A DNA stretch of 64,000 nt from an uncultured Lachnospiraceae bacterium (lineage in GTDB: Bacteria; Bacillota; Clostridia; Lachnospirales; Lachnospiraceae), in the NCBI GenBank assembly GCA_934364805.1, contig CAKRMH010000007.1, positions 62,001 to 126,000 on the forward strand. The letters are read 5' to 3'. Below the pieces are notes generated by a model. That model saw only the letters and a list, made by a program, of their open reading frames with translations, was not told the origin of the DNA and did not search any database. Made by a program: the position numbers and the translations under genes. Shown piece by piece: positions 24,416 through 33,147 of this stretch. Position 1 is the stretch's first letter, and every line of letters starts with the position of its first letter.

Positions 24416-24452
24416 AATAATTTAGGCTATCAGGCATGAAAAGGAGAACAAT

Positions 24453-26546
24453 ATGTACAAAAGTTATTCTATGGAACTTGCTGGCAGAACACTCACGGTA
24501 GATATCGGAAGGGTGTGTGCTCAGGCAAATGGCGCAGCATTATTAAAATATGGTGAAACAACGGTGTTATCTACTGCAACAGCATCAGAAAAACCAAGGG
24601 ATGGAATTGATTTCTTCCCATTAAGTGTGGAATATGAAGAGAAAATGTATTCTGTTGGTAAGATCCCGGGCGGATTTAACAAACGTGAGGGAAAGGCATC
24701 TGAAAATGCGATCCTGACCTCCCGTGTTATCGACAGACCAATGAGACCGTTATTCCCGAAAGATTACAGAAATGACGTTACCTTAAACAATATGGTAATG
24801 TCTGTTGACCCGGAGTGTCGTCCGGAGATCGTTGCAATGATCGGAGCAGCTCTTGCAACAACAATTTCCGATATTCCATTTGATGGTCCATGTGCAATGA
24901 CACAGATGGGACTGGTAGATGGTGAGTTTGTTGTAAACCCATCTCAGAAAGACTGGGATGAAGGAGATCTTCAGCTGACCGTTGCTTCTACAAGAGAAAA
25001 AGTAATTATGATCGAGGCTGGTGCGAACGAAGTACCGGAAGCCAAGATGATTGAAGCAATTTATAAATGTCATGATATCAACCAGACAATCATTGCTTTT
25101 ATTGATAAGATTACAGCAGAAGTAGGAAAAACAAAACACGAGTATACAAGCTGCGCAATTCCGGAAGAAATGTTTGCAGCCATGAAAGAGATCGTTACAC
25201 CAGAACAGATGGAAGAAGCGGTATTCACAGACGAGAAACAGGTACGTGAAGAGAACATCCGTCAGATTACAGAGAAACTGGAAGAGGCATTTGCTGAAAA
25301 TGAAGAGTGGCTTGCAGTACTTGGAGAGGCTGTTTACCAGTATCAGAAAAAGACTGTCCGTAAGATGATCTTAAAGGATCATAAACGTCCGGATGGCAGA
25401 GCAATCAATCAGATCCGTCCATTAGCAGCGGAAGTTGATCTGATCCCTAGAGTACATGGCTCTGCAATGTTCACACGTGGACAGACACAGATTTGTGATG
25501 TTGTTACACTTGCTCCGTTATCTGAGGTTCAGAAGATTGACGGACTGGATGCAAATATAACAACCAAGAGATATTTACATCAGTATAATTTCCCGGCATA
25601 CTCAGTTGGTGAGACAAAAGTTTCCAGAGGACCAGGAAGACGTGAGATCGGTCATGGAGCACTTGCAGAGAAAGCACTTGTTCCGGTATTGCCTTCCGTA
25701 GAAGAGTTCCCATATGCAATCCGTGCAGTGTCTGAGACATTTGAGTCCAACGGATCAACATCCATGGCTTCTACCTGTGCATCCTGTATGTCACTTATGG
25801 CAGCTGGTGTTCCAATCAAGAAGATGGTCGCTGGTATTTCCTGTGGTCTTGTAACCGGAGATACGGATGATGATTATGTTGTACTGACTGATATCCAGGG
25901 ACTTGAAGACTTCTTCGGGGATATGGACTTTAAGGTTACCGGTACACATGACGGTATTACTGCAATCCAGATGGACATCAAGATTCATGGTCTTACAAGA
26001 CCGATTGTAGAAGAAGCAATTGCAAGAACAAGAGAAGCCCGTCTGTATATTATGGATGAGGTTATGAGCAAAGCAATTTCAGAGCCTAGAAAAGAAGTGA
26101 ATGAATGGGCTCCGAAGATTGAACAGATTCAGATCGATCCTTCTAAGATTGGTGATGTCGTTGGTCAGAAAGGTAAGACAATTAACGAAATCATTGCAAG
26201 AACAGAAGTTAAGATCGATATTACGGATGATGGTGCAGTTTCGGTATGTGGAACAGACAAAGATAAAATCCAGAAAGCAATCGATATGATCAAAATCATC
26301 ACAACTGATTTCGCAGAAGGACAGATTCTTACCGGTACGGTTGTAAGCATCAAAGAATTTGGCGCTTTCATTGAATTTGCTCCTGGTAAAGAGGGAATGG
26401 TTCATATTTCCAAGATTGCAAAAGAAAGAATTAACCATGTGGAAGATGTACTGACACTGGGAGACAAGGTTACGGTCGTATGCCTTGGAAAAGACAAGAT
26501 GGGAAGAATCAGTTTCTCAATGAAAGATGTTCCGGAAAATAAATAA
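24453..26546 (+). CDS. pnp: Polyribonucleotide nucleotidyltransferase (PNPase)
   Basis: Phosphorolytic 3'-5' exoribonuclease, 697 aa. Two RNase PH domains (first about 1-215; second about 310-540, with FTRGQTQICDVVTLAP), an alpha-helical linker, a KH domain (IGDVVGQKGKTINEI, about 560-615) and an S1 domain (LTGTVVSIKEFGAFIEF, about 625-695). SD AAAGGAGAA. Its 5' leader carries a long hairpin. Followed by a terminator. Confidence 0.98.
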   Translation: MYKSYSMELAGRTLTVDIGRVCAQANGAALLKYGETTVLSTATASEKPRDGIDFFPLSVEYEEKMYSVGKIPGGFNKREGKASENAILTSRVIDRPMRPLFPKDYRNDVTLNNMVMSVDPECRPEIVAMIGAALATTISDIPFDGPCAMTQMGLVDGEFVVNPSQKDWDEGDLQLTVASTREKVIMIEAGANEVPEAKMIEAIYKCHDINQTIIAFIDKITAEVGKTKHEYTSCAIPEEMFAAMKEIVTPEQMEEAVFTDEKQVREENIRQITEKLEEAFAENEEWLAVLGEAVYQYQKKTVRKMILKDHKRPDGRAINQIRPLAAEVDLIPRVHGSAMFTRGQTQICDVVTLAPLSEVQKIDGLDANITTKRYLHQYNFPAYSVGETKVSRGPGRREIGHGALAEKALVPVLPSVEEFPYAIRAVSETFESNGSTSMASTCASCMSLMAAGVPIKKMVAGISCGLVTGDTDDDYVVLTDIQGLEDFFGDMDFKVTGTHDGITAIQMDIKIHGLTRPIVEEAIARTREARLYIMDEVMSKAISEPRKEVNEWAPKIEQIQIDPSKIGDVVGQKGKTINEIIARTEVKIDITDDGAVSVCGTDKDKIQKAIDMIKIITTDFAEGQILTGTVVSIKEFGAFIEFAPGKEGMVHISKIAKERINHVEDVLTLGDKVTVVCLGKDKMGRISFSMKDVPENK

Positions 26547-26552
26547 TTTTTG

Positions 26553-26582
26553 AAAAGGCAGGCACTTTTGCCTGTCTTTTTT
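26553..26582 (+). terminator. Intrinsic terminator of pnp
   Basis: AAAAGGCAGGC / GCCTGTCTTTT with one G-U pair and a short loop, then T-rich sequence. Confidence 0.88.
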
Positions 26583-26631
26583 AGTGCAATTTCCTGTTTT
26601 ATGCATAAGATAGAAAAAAACATATTTTGAA

Positions 26632-27522
26632 ATGAAGCGTGTAAAAGAGATTGTTCATGCAGAAAAGGTATATCAGGCTGGATATACGGGAAAAAATATA
26701 AGGATTGCAGTATTAGACACAGGAATTGCAAAACATCCGGATCTGACACACCGGGATATTTATTTTTTGGATATGGTGAATCAAAAACACAGCATGTATG
26801 ACGACAATGGGCATGGAACGCATGTGGCTGGGATCCTTTGCGGAGATGGAAGAATGAATCGGAATCGGATCAGCGGAATGGCACCAGGTGCAGATCTGGT
26901 TGTGATCAAAGTCCTGGATAAAAATGGAAATGGAGAGACAGATGATGTGCTTCGTGCACTGGAATGGGTCATTCATAATTATCGAATTTATAATATCCGG
27001 TTGTTGAATTTTTCTGTTGGATTTCTTCCCGGGGCAGATATGGAAGAACAGAGAAAAATATTAGATGCAGTGGAAGAATTGTGGGATCTTGGAGTTATGG
27101 TTGTTAGTGCTGCAGGAAACAACGGACCATCCGGGAATTCTATAACAGTGCCTGGAATTTCAAGAAAGATCCTTACGGTTGGTGCAAGTGATGATCTGAC
27201 AGCAGATACGATCACAGCACCGAGAGGTTACAGCGGGAAAGGTCCTACGGGCTGCTGTATTGTAAAACCCGAAGTGCTGGCTCCTGGAACACGTATCATA
27301 AGCTGTGATAACAGGAGTAATGGATATTCCATAAAAAGCGGTACGTCAATGTCAGCACCGGTTGTCTGCGGTGCGCTTGCGCTTGGAATGGAAAAAAATC
27401 CATATTTTTATCCGGAAGACTGGAAGCTGAAACTTTATGATTCGGTCTGGCCAAGAGGAACGGACATTCATCAGAAATCATGGGGAATCCTCCATGTTGA
27501 TAATCTTTTGCAAATGAATTAA
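26632..27522 (+). CDS. Subtilisin-like S8 peptidase without signal peptide
   Basis: 296 aa. The S8 catalytic triad is present: Asp29 (IAVLDTGIAKHPDL), His61 (NGHGTHVAGIL) and Ser239 (SGTSMSAP), plus the oxyanion Asn region AAGNNGPSG. There is no signal peptide and essentially no prodomain, which points to a cytoplasmic protease like the intracellular subtilisins; the function is inferred to be protein turnover. ATG 26632 lacks a recognisable SD. It is 26 nt before cls. Target proteins are unknown. Confidence 0.88.
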   Translation: MKRVKEIVHAEKVYQAGYTGKNIRIAVLDTGIAKHPDLTHRDIYFLDMVNQKHSMYDDNGHGTHVAGILCGDGRMNRNRISGMAPGADLVVIKVLDKNGNGETDDVLRALEWVIHNYRIYNIRLLNFSVGFLPGADMEEQRKILDAVEELWDLGVMVVSAAGNNGPSGNSITVPGISRKILTVGASDDLTADTITAPRGYSGKGPTGCCIVKPEVLAPGTRIISCDNRSNGYSIKSGTSMSAPVVCGALALGMEKNPYFYPEDWKLKLYDSVWPRGTDIHQKSWGILHVDNLLQMN

Positions 27523-27547
27523 AATAGAATGACGGAGGCTGGAACGA

Positions 27548-29083
27548 ATGAAAAGAGTAACTCATGGAATTTTTAGTAAACTTGCGATCGGAGCATGTGC
27601 GATCATTCTTCAGTTTGTCTGGCTGATAATGATCATGTATGCAGCCAGTGAAAGATTTTCGGAAATGAACGTTATTTTTCATATTATCTCAGTGATTCTG
27701 GCGCTTTATCTGGTTAACCGCAATATCAAACCATACAATAAATTATCGTGGATTTTTATTATTTTATGGATGCCGATCATCGGTGTAACCTGTTATTTTT
27801 TACTTGGAAGATCAGAACTGACAAGGGGAAACAGGCGGAGATTGTCGGAAGTAATCCGCCATACGGAAAAATATGTGACACAGGACCCGGCTATTGTAGA
27901 ACAGCTAAAAACGGACAACTATGAGGCATATAAGCAGTCGCGGTATCTTACCGATTATGCTGGCTATCCGTTATGCCATGAGGAGGATACGGAATATTTC
28001 TCTTGTGGGGAAAAAGTGTTTGAACGTCTTCTGGAAGATCTAAAGAGCGCAGAAAATTTTATTTTTCTGGAGTTTTTTATCATAGAACCAGGTTATATGT
28101 TCGATACGATTGTCGATATTCTTGAACAGAAGGCAGCGGAAGGCGTTAAGATCCGTCTGATCTATGACGATGTCGGATGTATTAATACACTTCCTTCAAA
28201 ATACTACCGGAGATTACAGAAAAAAGGAATCCGATGTGCGTCGTTTAATCCATTCCGCCCGTTTCTATCAGTGGTCATGAATAACCGGGATCATAGAAAA
28301 GTTGTTGTGATCGATGGCAGGATTGCATATACCGGCGGTTTTAATCTTGCTGACGAGTACATCAACCGTGTGAAGAGATTTGGTTATTGGAAGGATGCCG
28401 GAATCCGGATTACTGGAGAAGGTGTCTGGAATTTTACAGTAATGTTTATGCAGATGTGGAACTATATCGTGCGTGGAGATGAGCCGTGTGATCCGTATCG
28501 CATGTCATATGACGACAAACAGAAAGAAGAGAGTACCGGAATGATCCAGCCTTATGCGGATTCGCCACTGGATCATGAAAACGTAGGAGAAACCGTGTAT
28601 TTAAATATCATTAACAGGGCAAGAAAGTATGTATACATTTTCACACCTTATCTGATCATTGATTCCGAAATGTCCACAGCGCTGATCAATGCCGCAAAAA
28701 GCGGTGTGGATGTCCGGATTGTAACACCAGGAATACCGGATAAAAAACTGGTTTATTTGCTGACACAGTCTTATTATGAGCAGCTGATCCGTGGTGGTGT
28801 GCGCATTTTCCAGTACACACCGGGATTTATTCATTCGAAATGCTTTGTGTCGGATGATGAATACGCAGTTGTCGGCACGGTAAACCTGGATTACCGCAGT
28901 CTGTATCTGCATTTTGAATGTGGAGTATGGATGTACCGGGCAAAAGCTGTTGCGGGTGTAAAGGAGGATGCGCTGCGGACATTTGACGAATGCCAGGAGA
29001 TTTCCCTGGAATTCTGCACACAGCGCAATTTTATTGTGCGTCTGATCCAAAGTGTGTTACTCTTGTTTGCTCCGCTACTTTAA
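27548..29083 (+). CDS. cls: Cardiolipin synthase
   Basis: 511 aa phospholipase-D family enzyme joining two phosphatidylglycerols. Two N-terminal membrane helices (about 8-35 and 40-80, ending YFLLGRSEL) and two HKD motifs (HRKVVVIDGRIAYTGGFN, about 255-273; HSKCFVSDDEYAVVGTVNLD, about 429-448). SD ACGGAGG at 27532-27538. It overlaps the end of the convergent carboxypeptidase gene by 9 bp, with no terminator visible between them. Confidence 0.95.
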   Translation: MKRVTHGIFSKLAIGACAIILQFVWLIMIMYAASERFSEMNVIFHIISVILALYLVNRNIKPYNKLSWIFIILWMPIIGVTCYFLLGRSELTRGNRRRLSEVIRHTEKYVTQDPAIVEQLKTDNYEAYKQSRYLTDYAGYPLCHEEDTEYFSCGEKVFERLLEDLKSAENFIFLEFFIIEPGYMFDTIVDILEQKAAEGVKIRLIYDDVGCINTLPSKYYRRLQKKGIRCASFNPFRPFLSVVMNNRDHRKVVVIDGRIAYTGGFNLADEYINRVKRFGYWKDAGIRITGEGVWNFTVMFMQMWNYIVRGDEPCDPYRMSYDDKQKEESTGMIQPYADSPLDHENVGETVYLNIINRARKYVYIFTPYLIIDSEMSTALINAAKSGVDVRIVTPGIPDKKLVYLLTQSYYEQLIRGGVRIFQYTPGFIHSKCFVSDDEYAVVGTVNLDYRSLYLHFECGVWMYRAKAVAGVKEDALRTFDECQEISLEFCTQRNFIVRLIQSVLLLFAPLL

Positions 29084-30274
29084 TAACAGCATTAAGAAAC
29101 AATCCAGATAGCAATCGGCGAGAGTTGCTGCTGGGACGGTTTCTTTGGCTATAATATCGACACTGCCAAGCAGACGCTTTCCAATATGAAATTCGATGCA
29201 TCCGATGGTGTCTCCTTTTTTGACAGGTGCCTCCAGTGAATCCGGGATGTGAAGTTCTTTTGTGATTTCTTCAGAAGAGCTTCCATCTGTGATCACATAT
29301 TGAAAAGGAGAAGCATAGGCGAGACCGATGGAATCCTGCTTTCCTCTGGAAACTGCAAGGTCCGGTAATTTTGAATCCAGGGGATCGGAATAGACATGAC
29401 AATGGGTGAAACCGTAGTCGAGAAGGGTAACGGCTTCTTTGTTGCGGATTTTGGAATTTTCTTCTGCCATGACAACTGCGATCAGATTGATATGATCACG
29501 TGTTGCTGTAGCTGAAAGACAAAAGCCGGACTGGCTGGTATAGCCCGTTTTTAATCCGGTGCAATCGCTGTATTGCCTCAGTAATTTATTGGTATTGGTG
29601 AGTCCGAAATCAGAAGTCCCTTTTCGGGTTGTGTGCGTAATGTGATCCATCCAGATCGTGCAGTAATCGTGTATTTGCGGATGGTTATTTGATAATTCCC
29701 TGGACATAAGGGCAATATCATGGGCACTGGTAAGATGACCGTCGGCTTCCAGACCGCAGCAGTTGACAAACGTAGTGTCATTCATATTCAGTTTTTTGGC
29801 TTTTTCGTTCATGTGGGCAACAAAAGCATCTTCGCTTCCATCTATGTATTCTGCCATCGCAACGGCTGCGTCATTTGCACTTGCAATACTGATACATTTG
29901 ATCAGATCATTTACAGTCTGGGTTTCACCGGCTTCCAGATAGACCTGGGAACCGCCCATTTCGGAGGCATGCTCGGACACGGTAACGGTATCGTCAGAAT
30001 GAATCTGCCCGTTATCAAGTGCTTCAAAGATAAGAAGAAGGGTCATGATCTTTGTCACACTGGCAGGGCGGAGACGTTCATGGGAGTTCTTTTCGTAGAG
30101 AATCGTACCGGTATCTGCTTCCATTAATATCGCTGAAGGGGCTGCAAGTGAAAGTGCGTCTTCGGAATCTGCGGTATTTTCAGAATCAGCTTCTGCGGCA
30201 AAGCAGATGGAAGCATTGCAGGTAAGCTGGGAAAGTATAAGAAATAAGGCTAGTAAGGCTGAAATATATTTCAT
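29075..30274 (-). CDS. D-alanyl-D-alanine carboxypeptidase (PBP5/DacF type)
   Basis: Trims the terminal D-Ala from wall pentapeptides. ATG 30274 is chosen because GGAGGAG lies 6-8 nt upstream (399 aa); the in-frame ATG at 30289 overlaps that SD. Signal peptide MKYISALLALFLILSQLTC. Penicillin-binding motifs are SVTK (SxxK), SAN (SxN) and KTG (GLKTGYTSQSG), then a C-terminal beta domain and a final hydrophobic stretch (CYLDCFLMLLL) that may anchor it. Monocistronic, convergent with cls, divergent from scpA. Confidence 0.94.
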   Translation of the reverse strand: MKYISALLALFLILSQLTCNASICFAAEADSENTADSEDALSLAAPSAILMEADTGTILYEKNSHERLRPASVTKIMTLLLIFEALDNGQIHSDDTVTVSEHASEMGGSQVYLEAGETQTVNDLIKCISIASANDAAVAMAEYIDGSEDAFVAHMNEKAKKLNMNDTTFVNCCGLEADGHLTSAHDIALMSRELSNNHPQIHDYCTIWMDHITHTTRKGTSDFGLTNTNKLLRQYSDCTGLKTGYTSQSGFCLSATATRDHINLIAVVMAEENSKIRNKEAVTLLDYGFTHCHVYSDPLDSKLPDLAVSRGKQDSIGLAYASPFQYVITDGSSSEEITKELHIPDSLEAPVKKGDTIGCIEFHIGKRLLGSVDIIAKETVPAATLADCYLDCFLMLLLK

Positions 30275-30345
30275 ATTTGTCTCCTCCAATCAATACAATA
30301 TATAGGATAGGCTCATCCAATATGTGACTAAATATGGAAAATTGC

Positions 30346-30374
30346 TTGAAATTTGAGATTCTACAAGTTAAAAT
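30346..30374 (+). promoter_or_regulatory. Promoter for scpA-scpB
   Basis: TTGAAA (30346-30351), a 17-nt spacer and TAAAAT (30369-30374). Start near 30381, about 44 nt before scpA. Confidence 0.6.
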
Positions 30375-30424
30375 GTTATGTGTTATATCTGCCTTTTGAT
30401 AAACAGATGGGGTAATGAGAAGAT

Positions 30425-31174
30425 ATGGAATTAAATGTAAAACTGCAGGTGTTTGAGGGCCCGCTTGACCTTCTTTTACATTTGCTGGAAAAGAATAAAG
30501 TAAATATATACGATATTCCAATTGTTGAGATTACAAGTCAGTATATGGAATATATTGAGGAAATGAAAAGACAGGATCTGAATGTCATGAGTGAATTCCT
30601 TGTAATGGCTGCGACACTGATCGATATCAAGTCCAGGATGCTTCTTCCAAAAGATCCAAAACAGGAAGAGGAGGAGGAAGATCCGCGTGCGGAGCTTGTC
30701 CAGCAGCTTTTGGAATATAAAATGTATAAGTGCATGGCTTTTGAATTGAAGGACAGACAGATCGATGCGGAAAAGATCATGTATAAAACACCTACGATTC
30801 CAAAAGAGGTAATGGCGTATGAAGAACCGGTTGATTTACAGGAACTGATGTCGGATGTGACGCTGGCCAGACTGAATGAGATCTATAAAAGCATCATGAA
30901 AAAACAGGCGGACAAGATTGATCCGGTGCGTTCCAAATTTGGAAAGATCGAGAAAGAAGAGGTCTCTCTGGAAGACAAGATGGTATACCTGGAAGAATAT
31001 GCCATGAATCATGAGCATTTCAGTTTCCGGAATCTGCTTGAAACACAGGCAGGTAAGATTGAGATCATTGTTACATTTCTGGCAATCCTTGAGCTTATGA
31101 AAACCGGGAAAATCATGATTTCCCAGGAATATATATTTGATGATATTAAAATAAAATCCAAAATTGCGGCATAA
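30425..31174 (+). CDS. scpA: Segregation and condensation protein A
   Basis: Kleisin subunit of the SMC-ScpAB condensin. 249 aa, with the family start LQVFEGPLDLLLHLLEKNKV, an acidic middle (KQEEEEEDPRAELVQ) and a C-terminal winged helix that binds SMC heads. The SD is weak (AGAAG). scpB follows 20 nt later. Confidence 0.95.
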   Translation: MELNVKLQVFEGPLDLLLHLLEKNKVNIYDIPIVEITSQYMEYIEEMKRQDLNVMSEFLVMAATLIDIKSRMLLPKDPKQEEEEEDPRAELVQQLLEYKMYKCMAFELKDRQIDAEKIMYKTPTIPKEVMAYEEPVDLQELMSDVTLARLNEIYKSIMKKQADKIDPVRSKFGKIEKEEVSLEDKMVYLEEYAMNHEHFSFRNLLETQAGKIEIIVTFLAILELMKTGKIMISQEYIFDDIKIKSKIAA

Positions 31175-31194
31175 CACCGCCTGACAGGGGCAAT

Positions 31195-31764
31195 ATGAGT
31201 AATGTAAATTATGAAGCAGCAATCGAAGCAATCCTTTTTACAATGGGCAATTCCGTTGAACTGGAGCAGATTGCAGATGCATTGGAACTTGATAAAAAGA
31301 AAACAAAAAAAATCATAGAAAACATGATGGAACAGTATAAGGATGATAACAGGGGAATCCAGATCATGGAATTAGACGGTTCCTATCAGATGTGTACCAA
31401 AACAGAGATGTATGAGTATCTGATCCGTATTGCAAAACAACCGAAAAAGAGAGTGCTTACGGATGTTTTGCTTGAAACGCTTTCTATTATCGCATACAAG
31501 CAGCCGGTTACAAGAATGGAAGTAGAGAAGATCCGCGGAGTATCGTGCGGACATGCGATCAGCCGTCTGATCGATTATAATCTGGTCTGTGAACTTGGAA
31601 GACTGGATGCACCCGGGAAACCATTACTTTTCGGGACAACAGAAGATTTTTTGAGAAGTTTCGGAGTAAATTCAATTGAGGATCTTCCGGTCCTGAATCC
31701 GGTACAGATTGAAGAATTTAAGCAGGAAGCGGAAGAAGAGATGCATGTTAAGATGGACATCTGA
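31195..31764 (+). CDS. scpB: Segregation and condensation protein B
   Basis: 189 aa, double winged-helix partner that dimerises and binds ScpA. Recognisable segments: AAIEAILFTMGNSVELEQIA, LETLSIIAYKQPVTRMEVEKI and GKPLLFGTTEDFLRSFGV. SD AGGGGC. It acts in chromosome segregation together with scpA. Confidence 0.95.
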   Translation: MSNVNYEAAIEAILFTMGNSVELEQIADALELDKKKTKKIIENMMEQYKDDNRGIQIMELDGSYQMCTKTEMYEYLIRIAKQPKKRVLTDVLLETLSIIAYKQPVTRMEVEKIRGVSCGHAISRLIDYNLVCELGRLDAPGKPLLFGTTEDFLRSFGVNSIEDLPVLNPVQIEEFKQEAEEEMHVKMDI

Positions 31765-31805
31765 CCGCAAGAACTGTAATTATGAATAATGGACATACCG
31801 TAGGT

Positions 31806-31836
31806 CATATATATTTCAAAAAACGGAATATATATG
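31806..31836 (+). repeat. Inverted repeat burying the start codon of the next gene
   Basis: CATATATATT (31806-31815) and AATATATATG (31827-31836) are perfect 10-bp complements around an 11-nt loop. The last three bases are the ATG of the carboxypeptidase at 31834. As RNA this would hide the start codon; all pairs except the outermost are A-U, so it is weak at 37 C. Confidence 0.55.
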
Positions 31837-33060
31837 GCTTCTTTTTATAAATGGAAACAAACAATCGCATTTCTGTTATCGTTTCTGCTTTTATTATCCA
31901 TTGTGCCACAAGAACATATTTATGCAGATGTGATCCGGGAATCGGAATTGTATTCGAAATCCTGTGTCCTTATGGATGGGGAAAGCGGAAGAATCCTTTA
32001 TGGGAAAAATGCAGATCTGCCACTTGCAAATGCAAGTACAACAAAAATACTTACGTGTATAGTAGCTCTTGAATACGGTGATATGGATGGAACAGTTACC
32101 ATATCGGAAAATGCGTGCGGGCAGCCGAAGGTACACCTCGGAATGCACAAGGACCAGCAATTCCGGATCAAAGACCTGCTCTATGGCCTGATGCTGGAAT
32201 CATTCAATGACTGTGCGGTTGCTATCGCAGAGTACATATCTGGTTCTGTAGAAGATTTTGCAGTTCTGATGAATACGAAAGCAGAAGAAATAGGCTGCAA
32301 AGACAGTTATTTTATAACACCGAACGGACTGGATGCCAAAAATGACAAGGGATTTCATCATACTACGGCAGCGGATCTTGGACGGATCATGAGATATTGT
32401 GCATGGGAATCCGATAAATCTGCGGAATTTCTGGAGATTACGCAGACAGCAAATTACAGTTTTTGTGATTCCGATGGCAAAAATTATCAGTGTACGAATC
32501 ATAATGCTTTTTTAAATATGATGAATGGTGTCATTTCTGGAAAGACCGGTTTTACCGGAAATGCAGGATATTGTTATGTGGCTGCACTCGAATTGGACGG
32601 GAAAAAGCTATGCATTGCGCTTCTTGCATGTGGCTGGCCGAATAACAAAACGTATAAGTGGAGTGATGCAAAAAAACTTTTTCAGTATGGACTTGATCAT
32701 TACGAAAAAAAGAATATTATCAGTACTCCGGAACTGGATTCTGTTGTTGTGAAAAATGGATTTGAACCGTCTGCCAGTCTGGAAAAATGGGGGACAGATA
32801 TAGAATTTATCCCGCAGGCAGAAATAGAGAAGAAAGAAGCCTGGTATCTGGTGTCAGAAGAAGATCAGATCCGGACGGATGTTGAACTGATGCCGGAAAT
32901 GACACTGCCGGTAAAGCGCAACACTCAGATTGGGAAAGTACGGATTCTGATCAATGATCAGGTAATGGAAGAGTATGCTCTTATCGCAGGAAAAACCGTG
33001 GAACCATGGACATTTGCAGAACTTTTCTACAGTATCATGATGAAGTTTCTTTTCCTGTAA
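31834..33060 (+). CDS. D-alanyl-D-alanine carboxypeptidase, second copy (DacF-like)
   Basis: 408 aa S11 peptidase. Signal peptide (about 1-31, IAFLLSFLLLLSIVPQEHIYA). Active-site motifs STTK (SxxK), SFN (SxN) and KTG (ISGKTGFTGNAG). The C-terminal beta domain is followed by a hydrophobic, possibly amphipathic end (ELFYSIMMKFLFL), the usual membrane tether. An in-frame TAG at 31801 fixes the start at 31834, yet there is no SD and the ATG is in an inverted repeat. Downstream of scpB by 69 nt; possibly co-transcribed. Confidence 0.93.
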   Translation: MASFYKWKQTIAFLLSFLLLLSIVPQEHIYADVIRESELYSKSCVLMDGESGRILYGKNADLPLANASTTKILTCIVALEYGDMDGTVTISENACGQPKVHLGMHKDQQFRIKDLLYGLMLESFNDCAVAIAEYISGSVEDFAVLMNTKAEEIGCKDSYFITPNGLDAKNDKGFHHTTAADLGRIMRYCAWESDKSAEFLEITQTANYSFCDSDGKNYQCTNHNAFLNMMNGVISGKTGFTGNAGYCYVAALELDGKKLCIALLACGWPNNKTYKWSDAKKLFQYGLDHYEKKNIISTPELDSVVVKNGFEPSASLEKWGTDIEFIPQAEIEKKEAWYLVSEEDQIRTDVELMPEMTLPVKRNTQIGKVRILINDQVMEEYALIAGKTVEPWTFAELFYSIMMKFLFL

Positions 33061-33073
33061 ATCGCTATTATTG

Positions 33074-33102
33074 TTGAAAATGATATGGAAAACTTATATA
33101 AT
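33074..33102 (+). promoter_or_regulatory. Promoter of the sodium-pump decarboxylase operon
   Basis: TTGAAA (33074-33079), a 17-nt spacer and TATAAT (33097-33102). Start near 33109. Confidence 0.75.
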
Positions 33103-33147
33103 GAAAACATAGATATATATTAATCTAAACATAATGGAGGGCATAAA

